Shown here: positions 1 to 8,867 of the stretch, piece after piece
Numbering within the stretch: position 1 is the first letter of the stretch
Layout of the letters: every line of letters begins with the position of its first letter
Assembly (NCBI RefSeq): GCF_002287885.2
Contig: NZ_CP016768.2
Span: 434,001-498,000 of the forward strand
Reading direction: 5' to 3'
DNA from: Candidatus Nanopelagicus limnes
GTDB taxonomy: Bacteria > Actinomycetota > Actinomycetes > Nanopelagicales > Nanopelagicaceae
DNA: 64,000 nucleotides
Position numbers and translations under genes: made by a program
Notes under the pieces: model-generated
Databases searched by the model: none
What the model saw: the letters and a program-made list of their open reading frames with translations, nothing else
What the model was told of the DNA's origin: nothing

Positions 1-1
1 T

Positions 2-637
2 CAGATTTTACAAGCGATGCGTCGTTCATACCGCAGGGAAAGATATTTAGGAATCATTGAAAAGGTGCGAGCAGCGATGCCAGAGGCAGCAATTACTACC
101 GACATTATTGTTGGTTTTCCTGGGGAAAGTGATGATGATTTTGCGCAAACTATTGATTTAGTTAAAGAAGCCAAATTTTCAGCAGCATATACATTTCAAT
201 ACTCAAAGCGTCCGGGTACACCTGCTGCCACCATGCCTAATCAAATTGCTGATGATGTAATGGCAGATCGGTATAACCAGCTGCATAAAATTCAACAAGA
301 GATTTCAAAGAGTGAAAATGAAAAACTCATAGGCAAAACTGTGGAGTTATTAGTTTCAGGCCATGAAGGCCGACATGATTTAGATCAAAATCGAATGAAT
401 GGTCGCAGCGCTGATTTTAGGCTTACTCATTTTGATAACTCAGCTGCAACTGCCAGACCTGGTGATCTAGTTAAGGTAAAAGTAGTCGAGGCTTTTGCAA
501 ACCATATTGTTGCTAGCGCGCCAATCTCAGTGACTAAAACTCGTGGCGGTGATGCTCATGCCAGTTGGATGGCAGAAAAAGGGGATAAGAAGATATTACT
601 TGGGATACCAACTTTGGCATCTTTAAAGTCTTTATGA
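2..637 (+). CDS. miaB: MiaB, tRNA-2-methylthio-N6-dimethylallyladenosine synthase (C-terminal part)
   Basis: The reading frame is open from the left edge (codons for QILQAM precede the first ATG at 17), so only the C-terminal 211 residues or so are present and the start lies outside. The remaining part holds the end of the radical SAM barrel (TTDIIVGFPGES) and the C-terminal TRAM RNA-binding domain (RMNGRSADFRLTHF region). MiaB adds a methylthio group to i6A37 of tRNAs reading UNN codons, acting after MiaA, whose gene follows with a 4-base ATGA overlap. The methylthiotransferase family is certain; MiaB rather than RimO follows from the miaA neighbour. The Fe-S cysteines are outside the window. 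Confidence 0.93.
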   Translation, partial: QILQAMRRSYRRERYLGIIEKVRAAMPEAAITTDIIVGFPGESDDDFAQTIDLVKEAKFSAAYTFQYSKRPGTPAATMPNQIADDVMADRYNQLHKIQQEISKSENEKLIGKTVELLVSGHEGRHDLDQNRMNGRSADFRLTHFDNSAATARPGDLVKVKVVEAFANHIVASAPISVTKTRGGDAHASWMAEKGDKKILLGIPTLASLKSL

Positions 638-1536
638 GTTTGATAATAATATGTGGTGCAACTGCTACTGGAAAAAGTGATTTAGCCTTAGCTGTTGCCA
701 AGGAAATAAATGCTGAAATTATTAATGCAGATTCAATGCAGGTTTATAAGGGCATGGATATTGGAACAGCTAAATTACCAATCTCAGAGCGAAATGAGAT
801 TCCACATCACCTTCTAGATTTACTTGAGGTCACACAGGAGGCAAATGTTTCCTGGTATCAAGGCCTAGCTAGAGAAAAAATTGATCAACTTCTTGGCACT
901 GGAAAATCAGTTGTAGTTGTTGGCGGAACTGGTCTTTATATCAAAGCCATTTTAGATGATCTAAATTTTCCAGATACAGACCCAATAGTGCGCCAACAAT
1001 TAACTGATGAGGCGCAAGTAGTTGGAAATGATCAAATGCATGAGCGGCTTGCAAAGTTAGATCCGGCAGCAGCTCTTGCAATTCCAAAAGAGAATATCCG
1101 CCGAGTCATTAGAGCACTTGAGGTAATCCAAATTACTGGTAAACCATTTACAGCTAATTTACCAAGGCAGGCAAGCAGTAAATATCCAGATGCAAAGCAG
1201 TTTGGTTTAGTTCTAGATCGTGAGAATTTAGATTCTAAAATCGATAAAAGAGTTGAAAATATGTGGGAGAAGGGATTCATCCGAGAGGTCATGCAACTTA
1301 TGACTAAAGGGTTGGAGCAAGCAACGACTGCCAAGATGGCTCTTGGTTATAGCCAGATAATGAATTATTTAAATGGTGAGTGTGATGAAGCATTTGCAAA
1401 AGAGGAGACTAAACGAGTTACTCGGGCATATGCCAGACGGCAAGAAACCTGGTTCTCGCGGGATGATCGAATCAAGTGGTTGGCGCCAGAAAGTAAGGCC
1501 GGCCAGTTAGAAAAACTGTTGGCTAGTATTAATTAA
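634..1536 (+). CDS. miaA: tRNA dimethylallyltransferase MiaA
   Basis: Transfers the dimethylallyl group from DMAPP to A37 of tRNAs, making the substrate of MiaB. The P-loop GATATGKS is at residues 8-15 and the substrate-binding DSMQVYKGMDIGTAK motif at about 33-47; 300 residues is the normal family length. The ATG at 634 overlaps the miaB stop (ATGA) and the stop overlaps the dapF start by one base, so miaB-miaA-dapF-hflX read as one translationally coupled operon. Nothing in the protein looks unusual. Confidence 0.97.
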   Translation: MSLIIICGATATGKSDLALAVAKEINAEIINADSMQVYKGMDIGTAKLPISERNEIPHHLLDLLEVTQEANVSWYQGLAREKIDQLLGTGKSVVVVGGTGLYIKAILDDLNFPDTDPIVRQQLTDEAQVVGNDQMHERLAKLDPAAALAIPKENIRRVIRALEVIQITGKPFTANLPRQASSKYPDAKQFGLVLDRENLDSKIDKRVENMWEKGFIREVMQLMTKGLEQATTAKMALGYSQIMNYLNGECDEAFAKEETKRVTRAYARRQETWFSRDDRIKWLAPESKAGQLEKLLASIN

Positions 1537-2330
1537 TGATAAAAGCTACCTACGGCCATGGCACACACAATGATTTTGTGCTGGTCTTTGATGAAGCAGA
1601 TCAGCTGAAATTTACATCAGAGCAGATAAAGAAAATTTGTGATCGAAGCACTGGTGTTGGTAGTGATGGATTTATAAAGATTGTTAAAAAAGATGGCCAG
1701 TGGTTTATGGATTACCTAAATGCCGATGGCAGTGTGGCTGAGATGTGTGGCAATGGAATTCGAGTAATGGCTCGCTACCTTACGCAGAATAATCATCAGG
1801 GTAGTGGCATCTATGCAATTAATACTAGAGATGGACGAAAATTTCTTTCAGTACCTGAAGAGGGTGATATCGCTGTGAATATGGGCCAGGTTGCACAAGT
1901 TCCTGGTGAAATAAAAGTGACTGTAAATGGCAATACTTTTCGAGGATTTAACATTGATATGGGTAATCCACACGCAGTGGTTTTTGTAGAAGACATGAGT
2001 TTAATTGGGGATCTGAAAACTCAGCCAGTGGTTGAACCAGCCTCGGAGTATCAAGATGGTGTAAATATTGAGTTTGTAAAGTTTTTAGAAAATGGTGAGT
2101 TACAAATGCGAGTCCATGAGCGAGGCGTGGGTGAAACTCAATCATGTGGGACTGGAACATGTGCTGTAGCACTTGCTGCCAGCATTGAAAAGAGAAAATC
2201 ACTTCCGACTAAATGGGTTATAAACCCACCGGGCGGCAGATTAATGGTTGAAATAGATGGCCACAGTAATGCGACCTTAACCGGGCCGGCAGTATTAGTT
2301 AAAGAGGTTGAGTTGGATAAGTATCTGTGA
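1536..2330 (+). CDS. dapF: Diaminopimelate epimerase DapF
   Basis: Interconverts LL- and meso-diaminopimelate, the last step before lysine and the source of the peptidoglycan cross-linking residue. Both catalytic cysteines are visible: Cys71 in EMCGNGIRV and Cys204 in SCGTGTCAVA, one in each half of the two-fold symmetric fold. Length is 264 residues, typical. It starts on an ATG sharing one base with the miaA stop and ends overlapping the GTG of hflX by four bases. The miaA-dapF-hflX order is standard in Actinobacteria. Confidence 0.96.
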   Translation: MIKATYGHGTHNDFVLVFDEADQLKFTSEQIKKICDRSTGVGSDGFIKIVKKDGQWFMDYLNADGSVAEMCGNGIRVMARYLTQNNHQGSGIYAINTRDGRKFLSVPEEGDIAVNMGQVAQVPGEIKVTVNGNTFRGFNIDMGNPHAVVFVEDMSLIGDLKTQPVVEPASEYQDGVNIEFVKFLENGELQMRVHERGVGETQSCGTGTCAVALAASIEKRKSLPTKWVINPPGGRLMVEIDGHSNATLTGPAVLVKEVELDKYL

Positions 2331-3781
2331 GTAAAAATAAGTTTGGTGAAGAAGATGGACTTGAGATAGATATTGATACATTAATTAGAGAAAACGCTCA
2401 AGCGGTTGCAGATTATGAATTACAGGATTCACCAGAAAGTGATAATCAAGATCTACAAGATCGACAAGCACTTCGCCGGGTAAGTGGCTTATCAACAGAG
2501 TTACAAGATGTTTCAGATGCTGAGTACCGTCAATTACGATTAGAAAAAGTTGTATTAGTTGGTGTGTGGACTGAAGGAAGTGCTAAGGATGCAGATAATT
2601 CAATTAAAGAGTTAGCAGCATTGGCGGAGACCGCTGGATCGCAGGTAATGGAGGCTTTAATCCAGCGCCGTGATAAACCAGATTCTGCAACTTTTATTGG
2701 CTCTGGAAAGGTTAAAGAGGTTCGAGATGCCGTAGTGGCAACTGGAGCTGACACAGTTGTTTGTGATGGTGAGCTATCTCCTGCACAACTTAGAACTTTG
2801 GAACAAAAAGTTAAAGTAAAGGTGATTGATCGAACCGCTTTAATTTTAGATATTTTTGCGCAACATGCCAAGAGTCGTGAAGGTAAAGCGCAGGTTGAGT
2901 TAGCACAAATGTCTTATATGTTGCCAAGACTTCGTGGCTGGGGTGAATCTTTATCAAGACAAGCAGGTGGAATTGGTGGACGTGGTCCTGGTGAAACTAA
3001 AATTGAAACAGATAGACGAAGAATTAATGACAAAATGTCTAAGTTGCGCCGTGAGATTAAAGAGATGAAGGTTTCTCGAGATACCAAGCGAAATGAACGT
3101 CGTAAAAACAATATTCCATCAGTTGCAATCGCAGGTTACACAAATGCTGGTAAATCATCCCTGCTAAATCGCCTAACAGGTGCTGATGTATTAGTTGAAA
3201 ACGCATTATTTGCTACCTTGGATCCAACTGTTAGAAAAACTCAAAGCAGTGATGGTCGGATTTATACACTGGTCGATACCGTCGGATTTGTAAGGCATTT
3301 GCCACACCAATTAGTCGAGGCTTTTAAATCGACCCTGGAAGAGGTTTCACAATCAGATTTGATCGTGCATGTTGTTGATGGCGCTCACCCAGATCCAACT
3401 GAACAATTACGCGCAGTTCGGGAGGTGATAACTGAAATTGGTGGCGGTGAGATTATGGAAATAATTGCAATTAACAAAGCAGATGTTGCCGCACCTGAGG
3501 TTTTGATGGAGCTGCTAAGGAAGGAAAGTAATGCTTATGCAATCTCAGCTCGAACTGGTTACGGTATTGAAACTTTGGTTAAAGCCATTGAATCTGCGCT
3601 ACCAAAACCAAAGGTGGAGGTTAATGCGGTAATTCCATTTAATCGAGGAGATTTAGTTAGTGCGGTGCATGAGCAAGGTGAAATTATTTCAGAAGAGTAT
3701 CTACCAGAGGGAACAAAACTTCATGCCATGGTGGGTGGCGCACTTGCTAGAAAAATAGAGTTATTGGCGGAGAAGTCTTAA
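2327..3781 (+). CDS. hflX: GTPase HflX
   Basis: Ribosome-associated GTPase that splits stalled 70S ribosomes. It has the N-terminal HflX domain (about residues 70-240, with the glycine-rich RQAGGIGGRGPGETKIE segment near 211-227), then the G domain with G1 GYTNAGKS at 270-277, G3 DTVG at 317-320 and the NKAD G4 motif. The GTG start overlaps the dapF stop (GTGA). It ends convergently with the hydroxyproline operon, sharing four bases with the last gene there. The acidic first 60 residues or so are poorly conserved in the family. Confidence 0.96.
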   Translation: MSKNKFGEEDGLEIDIDTLIRENAQAVADYELQDSPESDNQDLQDRQALRRVSGLSTELQDVSDAEYRQLRLEKVVLVGVWTEGSAKDADNSIKELAALAETAGSQVMEALIQRRDKPDSATFIGSGKVKEVRDAVVATGADTVVCDGELSPAQLRTLEQKVKVKVIDRTALILDIFAQHAKSREGKAQVELAQMSYMLPRLRGWGESLSRQAGGIGGRGPGETKIETDRRRINDKMSKLRREIKEMKVSRDTKRNERRKNNIPSVAIAGYTNAGKSSLLNRLTGADVLVENALFATLDPTVRKTQSSDGRIYTLVDTVGFVRHLPHQLVEAFKSTLEEVSQSDLIVHVVDGAHPDPTEQLRAVREVITEIGGGEIMEIIAINKADVAAPEVLMELLRKESNAYAISARTGYGIETLVKAIESALPKPKVEVNAVIPFNRGDLVSAVHEQGEIISEEYLPEGTKLHAMVGGALARKIELLAEKS

Positions 3782-4782
3782 ACTATAAATCCATTTGGGA
3801 ACGGATCTGATGGATCTAACAACCAAGTTGCCTCACCCATTACCCAGGCTCTACCTGTAACAGTTGGCACAATCGCATCTAGTCCTGCCACCTTTGTGTG
3901 CTCTTTAATTCTTCCTTCAAATTGAGAACCAATCCAAGATTCATTTATCAACACATCAGAGTCTTTAAATTCACCCCTTGCAACCATTTGAGCTAATCGG
4001 GCGCTAGTTCCAGTTCCACATGGAGACCTATCAAACCAGCCAGGATGAATTGCCATGGCATTTTTCCAATGTAATGAATTCTTACCTGGGGCTATGAAAT
4101 CAATGTGGTGACAAACTGCAATATCTGGATTCTCTGGATGGATAGGTCTGTTCTGTTGATTAATTGCATCACTAATTGCCAGACCTGCCGTTAAAAACTT
4201 CTGACCATTCTCTCTTTTGAAATCAATTCCAACACGATCAATGGGAATGATTGCATAAAAATTGCCACCAAATGCCATGTCATATTTAATTTTTCCATAT
4301 CCAGGAACTTCTACAGATTGATCTAATTGATAAGAAAATGATGGAACATTAGTTAAGGTAACTTTTTCCGCTTTACCTGCTTTGACTTGGACATCTACAA
4401 CAACTAAACCTGCTGGAGTATCAAGTCGGACTGTGGTGATTGGCTCAGTTACTGCAACTAATTTCTTTTCAACTAAAACCGTGGCAACTCCAATAGTTCC
4501 ATGACCACACATCGGTAAGCATCCTGAGACCTCTATGAAAATCACACCCCAGTCAGCATCAGCTCTGGTTGGTTTTTGCAGAATTGCCCCACTCATAGCT
4601 GGGTGACCACGAGGTTCATACATCAGCCACTGGCGGATGTAATCCATGTTAGCCATGAAGTGCAGGCGCTTTTCAAACATTGTTTTACCTGGGATTTCTT
4701 CAATCCCGCTAGTAACTACTCGGGTAGGCATTCCCTCAGTGTGCGATTCAACCGTGGTCACGGTACGCAGACTATTTTTCAT
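3778..4782 (-). CDS. 4-hydroxyproline 2-epimerase (proline racemase family)
   Basis: Proline racemase fold with both catalytic cysteines: Cys92 in PMCGHGTIG and Cys255 in SPCGTGTSARLA. Family members with two cysteines are racemases or epimerases, whereas trans-3-hydroxyproline dehydratases lack the second one. The neighbours (a D-amino-acid-type dehydrogenase complex and a DapA-like enzyme) point to conversion of trans-4-hydroxy-L-proline to cis-4-hydroxy-D-proline rather than proline racemisation. It is the last gene of the five-gene minus-strand operon, four bases after the DapA-like gene. Length 334 residues, normal. Corresponds to what is called LhpA or HypE in pseudomonads. Confidence 0.88.
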   Translation of the reverse strand: MKNSLRTVTTVESHTEGMPTRVVTSGIEEIPGKTMFEKRLHFMANMDYIRQWLMYEPRGHPAMSGAILQKPTRADADWGVIFIEVSGCLPMCGHGTIGVATVLVEKKLVAVTEPITTVRLDTPAGLVVVDVQVKAGKAEKVTLTNVPSFSYQLDQSVEVPGYGKIKYDMAFGGNFYAIIPIDRVGIDFKRENGQKFLTAGLAISDAINQQNRPIHPENPDIAVCHHIDFIAPGKNSLHWKNAMAIHPGWFDRSPCGTGTSARLAQMVARGEFKDSDVLINESWIGSQFEGRIKEHTKVAGLDAIVPTVTGRAWVMGEATWLLDPSDPFPNGFIV

Positions 4783-4786
4783 CTAA

Positions 4787-5689
4787 CTATTTTCTATTTT
4801 TATAGAAATCTAGTACTTGCTTAATATCTTTATTTAGCTGAGCCAAATCATTTGCTGGCAGTGGCAATCTAGGCAATCTTGTTGGTCCGCCATAGCGACC
4901 GACCGCTTCCATTGCTACTTTGATTGCAACAATGAACTCTTTTCGACTATCCCAATTAAACAAATTATGAACTGCAGCATAAATTGGCTTAGCTTCAGCA
5001 TATTTTCCAGCTAAGCAAAGATTATAAAGTTCAACAGACTCTTTAGGCAGCGCGTTTGGGAAACCGGCAATCCAGCCAACTACGCCTCCAGTTGATAACT
5101 CCAGCAATACATCATCAGCACCAACCAATACTTCAATTCTTGGGGCGTAGTGATGTAACTGCCAAACACGGCGCACATCTCCGGAAAACTCCTTGATTGC
5201 TACAACATTTTCTGCAGCCTCTGCAATTCGGCCAACTAATTGTGGAGTTAAATCAACCTTGGTATCAAAGGGATTGTTGTAAGCAATAATCGGTAATCCA
5301 ACTTTGCTCACCTCTTTGTAGTGAGCGATGATCTCTTCATCATTTGCACGGTAGGCGGTTGGGGGCAAAAGCATTACGCATTTTGCGCCCATCTCAGCTG
5401 CTTGTTCAGTCCATCTACGAGATTCAGCCGCGCCGTAAGCTGCAACACCTGGCACAACATTAAAACCAGCAGGAGCGGCATCTAGGGCGGTCTTTAAAAC
5501 TTTAGTGCGTTCCTCAGGAGTTAATACTTGGTACTCACCAAGTGAGCCATTTGGAATTGCGCCATGAACTCCATTTTCTGCTTGCCATTTAATGTGGTCG
5601 GCGTACTTATCAAAATCAATTGAAAGATCTGGTTTAAATGGAAGTGCGGTTGCAGTTAGAACTCCGTGCCATGGCTTTGAAGTTGTCAT
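4787..5689 (-). CDS. DapA-family lyase, probable pyrroline-4-hydroxy-2-carboxylate deaminase
   Basis: A 300-residue class I aldolase of the dihydrodipicolinate synthase/N-acetylneuraminate lyase family. The Schiff-base lysine is Lys166 (VVAIKEFSGD) and the conserved tyrosine Tyr137 (IIAYNNP). Its place between a hydroxyproline epimerase and a D-hydroxyproline-type dehydrogenase suggests the deaminase that turns Δ1-pyrroline-4-hydroxy-2-carboxylate into 2-oxoglutarate semialdehyde plus ammonia. Primary sequence alone does not distinguish this from other DapA paralogues. Spacing is 9 bases from the upstream gene and 4 to the downstream one. Confidence 0.82.
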   Translation of the reverse strand: MTTSKPWHGVLTATALPFKPDLSIDFDKYADHIKWQAENGVHGAIPNGSLGEYQVLTPEERTKVLKTALDAAPAGFNVVPGVAAYGAAESRRWTEQAAEMGAKCVMLLPPTAYRANDEEIIAHYKEVSKVGLPIIAYNNPFDTKVDLTPQLVGRIAEAAENVVAIKEFSGDVRRVWQLHHYAPRIEVLVGADDVLLELSTGGVVGWIAGFPNALPKESVELYNLCLAGKYAEAKPIYAAVHNLFNWDSRKEFIVAIKVAMEAVGRYGGPTRLPRLPLPANDLAQLNKDIKQVLDFYKNRK

Positions 5690-5698
5690 GGCTAAACC

Positions 5699-7084
5699 TT
5701 ATTCGCCCTTTGCTAAAACACCAAGTGGAATTGGTGAAATTATTGGTCGATTGGCAGCAGAAAATCGATCAGTATCAGAAGGTGAGATATTTAATTCTGC
5801 TGCCACCAGATCAACAACTGATCGGCCACATACTCTTCCTTGGCATAGACCCATACCGCATCTAGTTAGTAGCTTTGCAGTTCGCGAATCAGTTGCACCA
5901 AGTTCTTCAATTGCATACTTTAAATTATCAACCGTAACCTCTTCGCAGCGACAAACAATTGTTTGTCCGCTTAACCAAGTGATCCAGCCAGCTTTGACTG
6001 GATAAGACTTAATTAATGCATTTGCAAATCTTTGTTTCTTTGCTCGACGCTTTCGGTGGGCTTTAAGAACTTCTACTTTGCAGCCAACATATTTCGCAGC
6101 AGAGATTCCGGCAATTACGCCTTCAGCCATTGAAAGTTCAGAACCACCAATTCCAGTTATTTCACCAGCAACAAAAATTCCAGTAATTGAACTTTGCTGA
6201 TCCTGATCAGCAACTACCACCACACCACCATCTTTAGCCACAGATTGCTTACAACCTAAAGCGCCAGCGAGTGAGGTGTCTGCAGTAAAGCCCCAACCAA
6301 CTGCTGCGACATTACATTTAACATTTCGAATCTTCTTAATCTTAAATTTACGACCAATAGTTGCAACATCTACTGACTCTAAATTGCCATCACTTCCTTG
6401 ATGGGCAGCAACTACAGCTTGCCCAAACCTAGCCCGTAACTTCGCCTGGCTAATAGTTTTTATATAGTAAAAAGCCTCTTTAACTTTTCCTACATTTTCT
6501 AGGAGAACAAATGGTGAAAGTAGCCATCGATAAGATTTATTTGCTTCAAGCAACTCAACGACCTCACCACCTGCTTTAATCACCCCAGCAGCAACTGGTA
6601 ATAAAAATGGTCCGCTGCCTGCGACAACAACCTTTTTACCGGCTAATACGCCATGGCCTTTTAATAGTGATTGAACGCCACCAGGCGTCATCACTCCTGG
6701 GATATCCCAGCCAGGAAAGGGAAGTGCTCGATCATAAGCTCCAGTGCATAAGATCAAATTTCCAGTATTTATGATTTTTTCAACACCATTGTGAAGTACG
6801 CGCAAGGTATTAATACCATCCTTATGGGTAGCACTCCAGATTTGAGCACCGCTATAAATTTCAATCTCTTTGCGATCTTTAACTGCATTAATAAGTAACA
6901 AGCCAGTATCTAGATCAAAATGTTGATTATGTTGATCACCAAAGTTATCAGCCGGTAAACGCCAGTATTGCCCGCCAAGTCTTGGATTACTATCAATTAA
7001 CAACACTGGCGCACCAGCTGCAGCTGCTGCAATTGCCGCACTTAAGCCAGCCGGACCTGCGCCAACAATTACTACATTATGCAT
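5699..7084 (-). CDS. FAD/NAD-type oxidoreductase with BFD-like [2Fe-2S] domain, probable alpha subunit of D-hydroxyproline dehydrogenase
   Basis: Begins with a dinucleotide-binding motif (VIVGAGPAGLSAAI, residues 5-18) and has a second one near 150-160 (KVVVAGSGPFLLP). The C-terminus carries Cys378, Cys380, Cys409 and Cys414, the spacing of a BFD/HcnB-type Fe-S domain. It resembles the large subunit of HcnABC-type, opine oxidase and LhpBEF-type complexes, which pass electrons from an amino or imino acid to the respiratory chain. Starts eight bases inside the small ferredoxin-like gene upstream. Assignment to hydroxyproline comes from the operon. 461 residues. Confidence 0.82.
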   Translation of the reverse strand: MHNVVIVGAGPAGLSAAIAAAAAGAPVLLIDSNPRLGGQYWRLPADNFGDQHNQHFDLDTGLLLINAVKDRKEIEIYSGAQIWSATHKDGINTLRVLHNGVEKIINTGNLILCTGAYDRALPFPGWDIPGVMTPGGVQSLLKGHGVLAGKKVVVAGSGPFLLPVAAGVIKAGGEVVELLEANKSYRWLLSPFVLLENVGKVKEAFYYIKTISQAKLRARFGQAVVAAHQGSDGNLESVDVATIGRKFKIKKIRNVKCNVAAVGWGFTADTSLAGALGCKQSVAKDGGVVVVADQDQQSSITGIFVAGEITGIGGSELSMAEGVIAGISAAKYVGCKVEVLKAHRKRRAKKQRFANALIKSYPVKAGWITWLSGQTIVCRCEEVTVDNLKYAIEELGATDSRTAKLLTRCGMGLCQGRVCGRSVVDLVAAELNISPSDTDRFSAANRPIISPIPLGVLAKGE

Positions 7085-7343
7085 CGCTACCTACCTGTGT
7101 TTGAACCTTCATTCCAGGCTTTGCTTCAATCAAGCAAGCGCGCTGATTAGTAATGCCATCAATTACAACTAAGCAATCAAAACAAACGCCAATGCCACAA
7201 AATACGCCTCGATCGTTGTTATTAAATCTAGTTTTACGAAGTGCACGTTGGTTTGCTGCCAACAGGGCAGCAGCGACAGATTGCCCAGTAATTGCATTGA
7301 TGCTTTCACCATCGAATGTGAACTCAATATTAAATTGCGACAT
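7077..7343 (-). CDS. Small [2Fe-2S] ferredoxin-like subunit of the D-hydroxyproline dehydrogenase complex
   Basis: An 88-residue protein with cysteines 49, 54, 57 and 70 in C-x4-C-x2-C-x12-C spacing, the plant-type [2Fe-2S] arrangement also seen in HcnA and the N-terminus of sarcosine oxidase alpha. It sits between, and overlaps, the genes for the two flavoprotein subunits (14 and 8 bases), as expected for a stoichiometric heterotrimer. It probably carries electrons between the FAD centres of its partners. Confidence 0.82.
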   Translation of the reverse strand: MSQFNIEFTFDGESINAITGQSVAAALLAANQRALRKTRFNNNDRGVFCGIGVCFDCLVVIDGITNQRACLIEAKPGMKVQTQVGSDA

Positions 7344-8487
7344 TTGCAGCTTCCTTGAATCGTTTTGGCGAAAATGGTGTCGGGTCCATAAAAGTTTTTG
7401 TAGATGTAATTTGTGCTGTGATTAATTCACCAGTTGCAGGAGCTAAGCCAATTCCTGCCCCTTCATGACCTGCCGCATGCCAAAGCCCTTTTACATTGGC
7501 ATCTTCCCCAATTACTGGCAGATGATCTGGTGCGTATGGACGAAATCCTCGGTAAGCACGCAGTAGAGCAATATTTGAAAGAATTGGAAATAATGAGATG
7601 GCCTGTCTTGCTAACTGCCTTAGCACTGCCACATCTAAATCAGATTTAAATCCAACACGTTCACGGGATGCACCAATTAAAATTGTCCCACTTTCAGTTC
7701 CTTCCACCACTGCAGATGATTGCAAATCAGCATCACTGCTTGCCACATTTGCCACATAATCGGCGTCATAAACTTTGTGGTGAATTATTTTTGGAGCAGG
7801 TGCGGTAACTAAAATAAAACCACGCCTGGGCATAATTGGAAGGTAGGAGCCAGCCATCTTTGCAATTTCACCAGCCCATGTTCCAGTGGCATTAATTATG
7901 ATTGGGCAGGTGTAAGTGTTTTTCTCAGTGGTTAAGCCAACAACTTTTCCAGATTTAACGTTAATAGATTTAACATTTTCACCCTGAATAAACGCACCGC
8001 CTCGTTTTTTAACCGCTCGCATAATTTGGGCAGCAGCTAACATGGGTTGGCACTGAGCATCCTGCGGATAAAGAACGGCGTACTCAACACTGTCTGAGAT
8101 GTATGGCTCAATTTCTTTAATACCTTTGGCATCTAATTCCACTACCGCGATCCCATGCACAGCTTGCAGAGCTGATAATTTCTTTAAATCTGCAATTCCT
8201 TTTTCACTGCGCGAGACAACCACGCCACCCTTATCCTCTAACTCAAAACCGCCACCAATATCTGTGTTTATTTCAAACCAAGCATCCCGAGATCGAAGAG
8301 CTAGTGTTAACTCAGCACTTGGTTCTTTATCTGAAACTAAAATATTTCCTTCACCAGCTCCAGTTGTGCCACTTGCAACGGGGCCACGATCTAGAACTAA
8401 AACCCTTAATCCTGCATTTACTAATGAGAGTGCGCTGCAGGCACCAACTAACCCGGCACCGATGACAATCGCATCTGGGTTTTTCAT
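7330..8487 (-). CDS. DadA-like FAD-dependent amino acid dehydrogenase, probable catalytic beta subunit of D-hydroxyproline dehydrogenase
   Basis: A 385-residue DAO-family flavoprotein. The FAD-binding GAGLVG motif is at residues 10-15 and a GRL-like C-terminal segment (GHEGAGIGLAPATGEL) lies near 346-361. It is the first gene of the minus-strand operon, so the expected order of synthesis is catalytic subunit, ferredoxin, electron-transfer flavoprotein, deaminase, epimerase. Most likely oxidises cis-4-hydroxy-D-proline to the pyrroline carboxylate. Sarcosine, glycine or D-proline oxidation would be the alternatives if the context were ignored. The ATG at 8487 is preceded by a -10-like hexamer six bases upstream, so the mRNA may be leaderless. 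Confidence 0.82.
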   Translation of the reverse strand: MKNPDAIVIGAGLVGACSALSLVNAGLRVLVLDRGPVASGTTGAGEGNILVSDKEPSAELTLALRSRDAWFEINTDIGGGFELEDKGGVVVSRSEKGIADLKKLSALQAVHGIAVVELDAKGIKEIEPYISDSVEYAVLYPQDAQCQPMLAAAQIMRAVKKRGGAFIQGENVKSINVKSGKVVGLTTEKNTYTCPIIINATGTWAGEIAKMAGSYLPIMPRRGFILVTAPAPKIIHHKVYDADYVANVASSDADLQSSAVVEGTESGTILIGASRERVGFKSDLDVAVLRQLARQAISLFPILSNIALLRAYRGFRPYAPDHLPVIGEDANVKGLWHAAGHEGAGIGLAPATGELITAQITSTKTFMDPTPFSPKRFKEAANVAI

Positions 8488-8493
8488 GTGGCA

Positions 8494-8499
8494 AATCTA
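8494..8499 (-). promoter_or_regulatory. Putative -10 box, leaderless promoter of the hydroxyproline operon
   Basis: TAGATT ends six bases before the ATG at 8487, so transcription would begin at or next to the start codon. No Shine-Dalgarno sequence precedes the ATG. No convincing -35 element or operator was seen in the 71-base gap. Confidence 0.5.
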
Positions 8500-8558
8500 C
8501 TGTCAGTTGCACCTGTTTAACTATTGGTAGTGGGTAACCTCACCAAGAAAGGGCCAGC

Positions 8559-8807
8559 ATGAACACGATAAACCTAATTGCCATTCCATTTGTACTACTA
8601 CTGGCATGGGCAAAGGGGCGGGGATTATTCGGCTGGACAGTGATGGCCTATCTATTTGGATTTTGGTCATTTGTGCCTTTGTTTATGGTGAAAATCAAAC
8701 CAATACAGATCTATGAGATTCCTGAACCAATTAAGCAGTTTGTTACTACATATGTATTCAGAAGAGAACTAAAAGGCGTTATGTATCCAAAAGATCTACA
8801 AAAATAG
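8559..8807 (+). CDS. Small membrane protein of unknown function
   Basis: 82 residues, not recognised. Two hydrophobic segments (about 4-18 and 24-45) are followed by a polar tail with basic residues near 68-82, so it is probably a two-pass membrane protein. The ATG is preceded by AAAGGG at a good distance (five bases), which supports it as a real gene. It lies between the divergent hydroxyproline operon and comEA. No function can be given. Confidence 0.6.
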   Translation: MNTINLIAIPFVLLLAWAKGRGLFGWTVMAYLFGFWSFVPLFMVKIKPIQIYEIPEPIKQFVTTYVFRRELKGVMYPKDLQK

Positions 8808-8867
8808 TTCAAGGTTTTCCACAAATTTACTAAATCAGCAATTTGATCCTTCAAAATAATATTTGAT

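Noticed and set aside
3778-8487. Recent horizontal transfer of the hydroxyproline operon
   Set aside because: By eye, base composition and codon usage match the neighbours, and no integrase, tRNA junction or repeats flank it. A compositional test would be needed to revive this idea.
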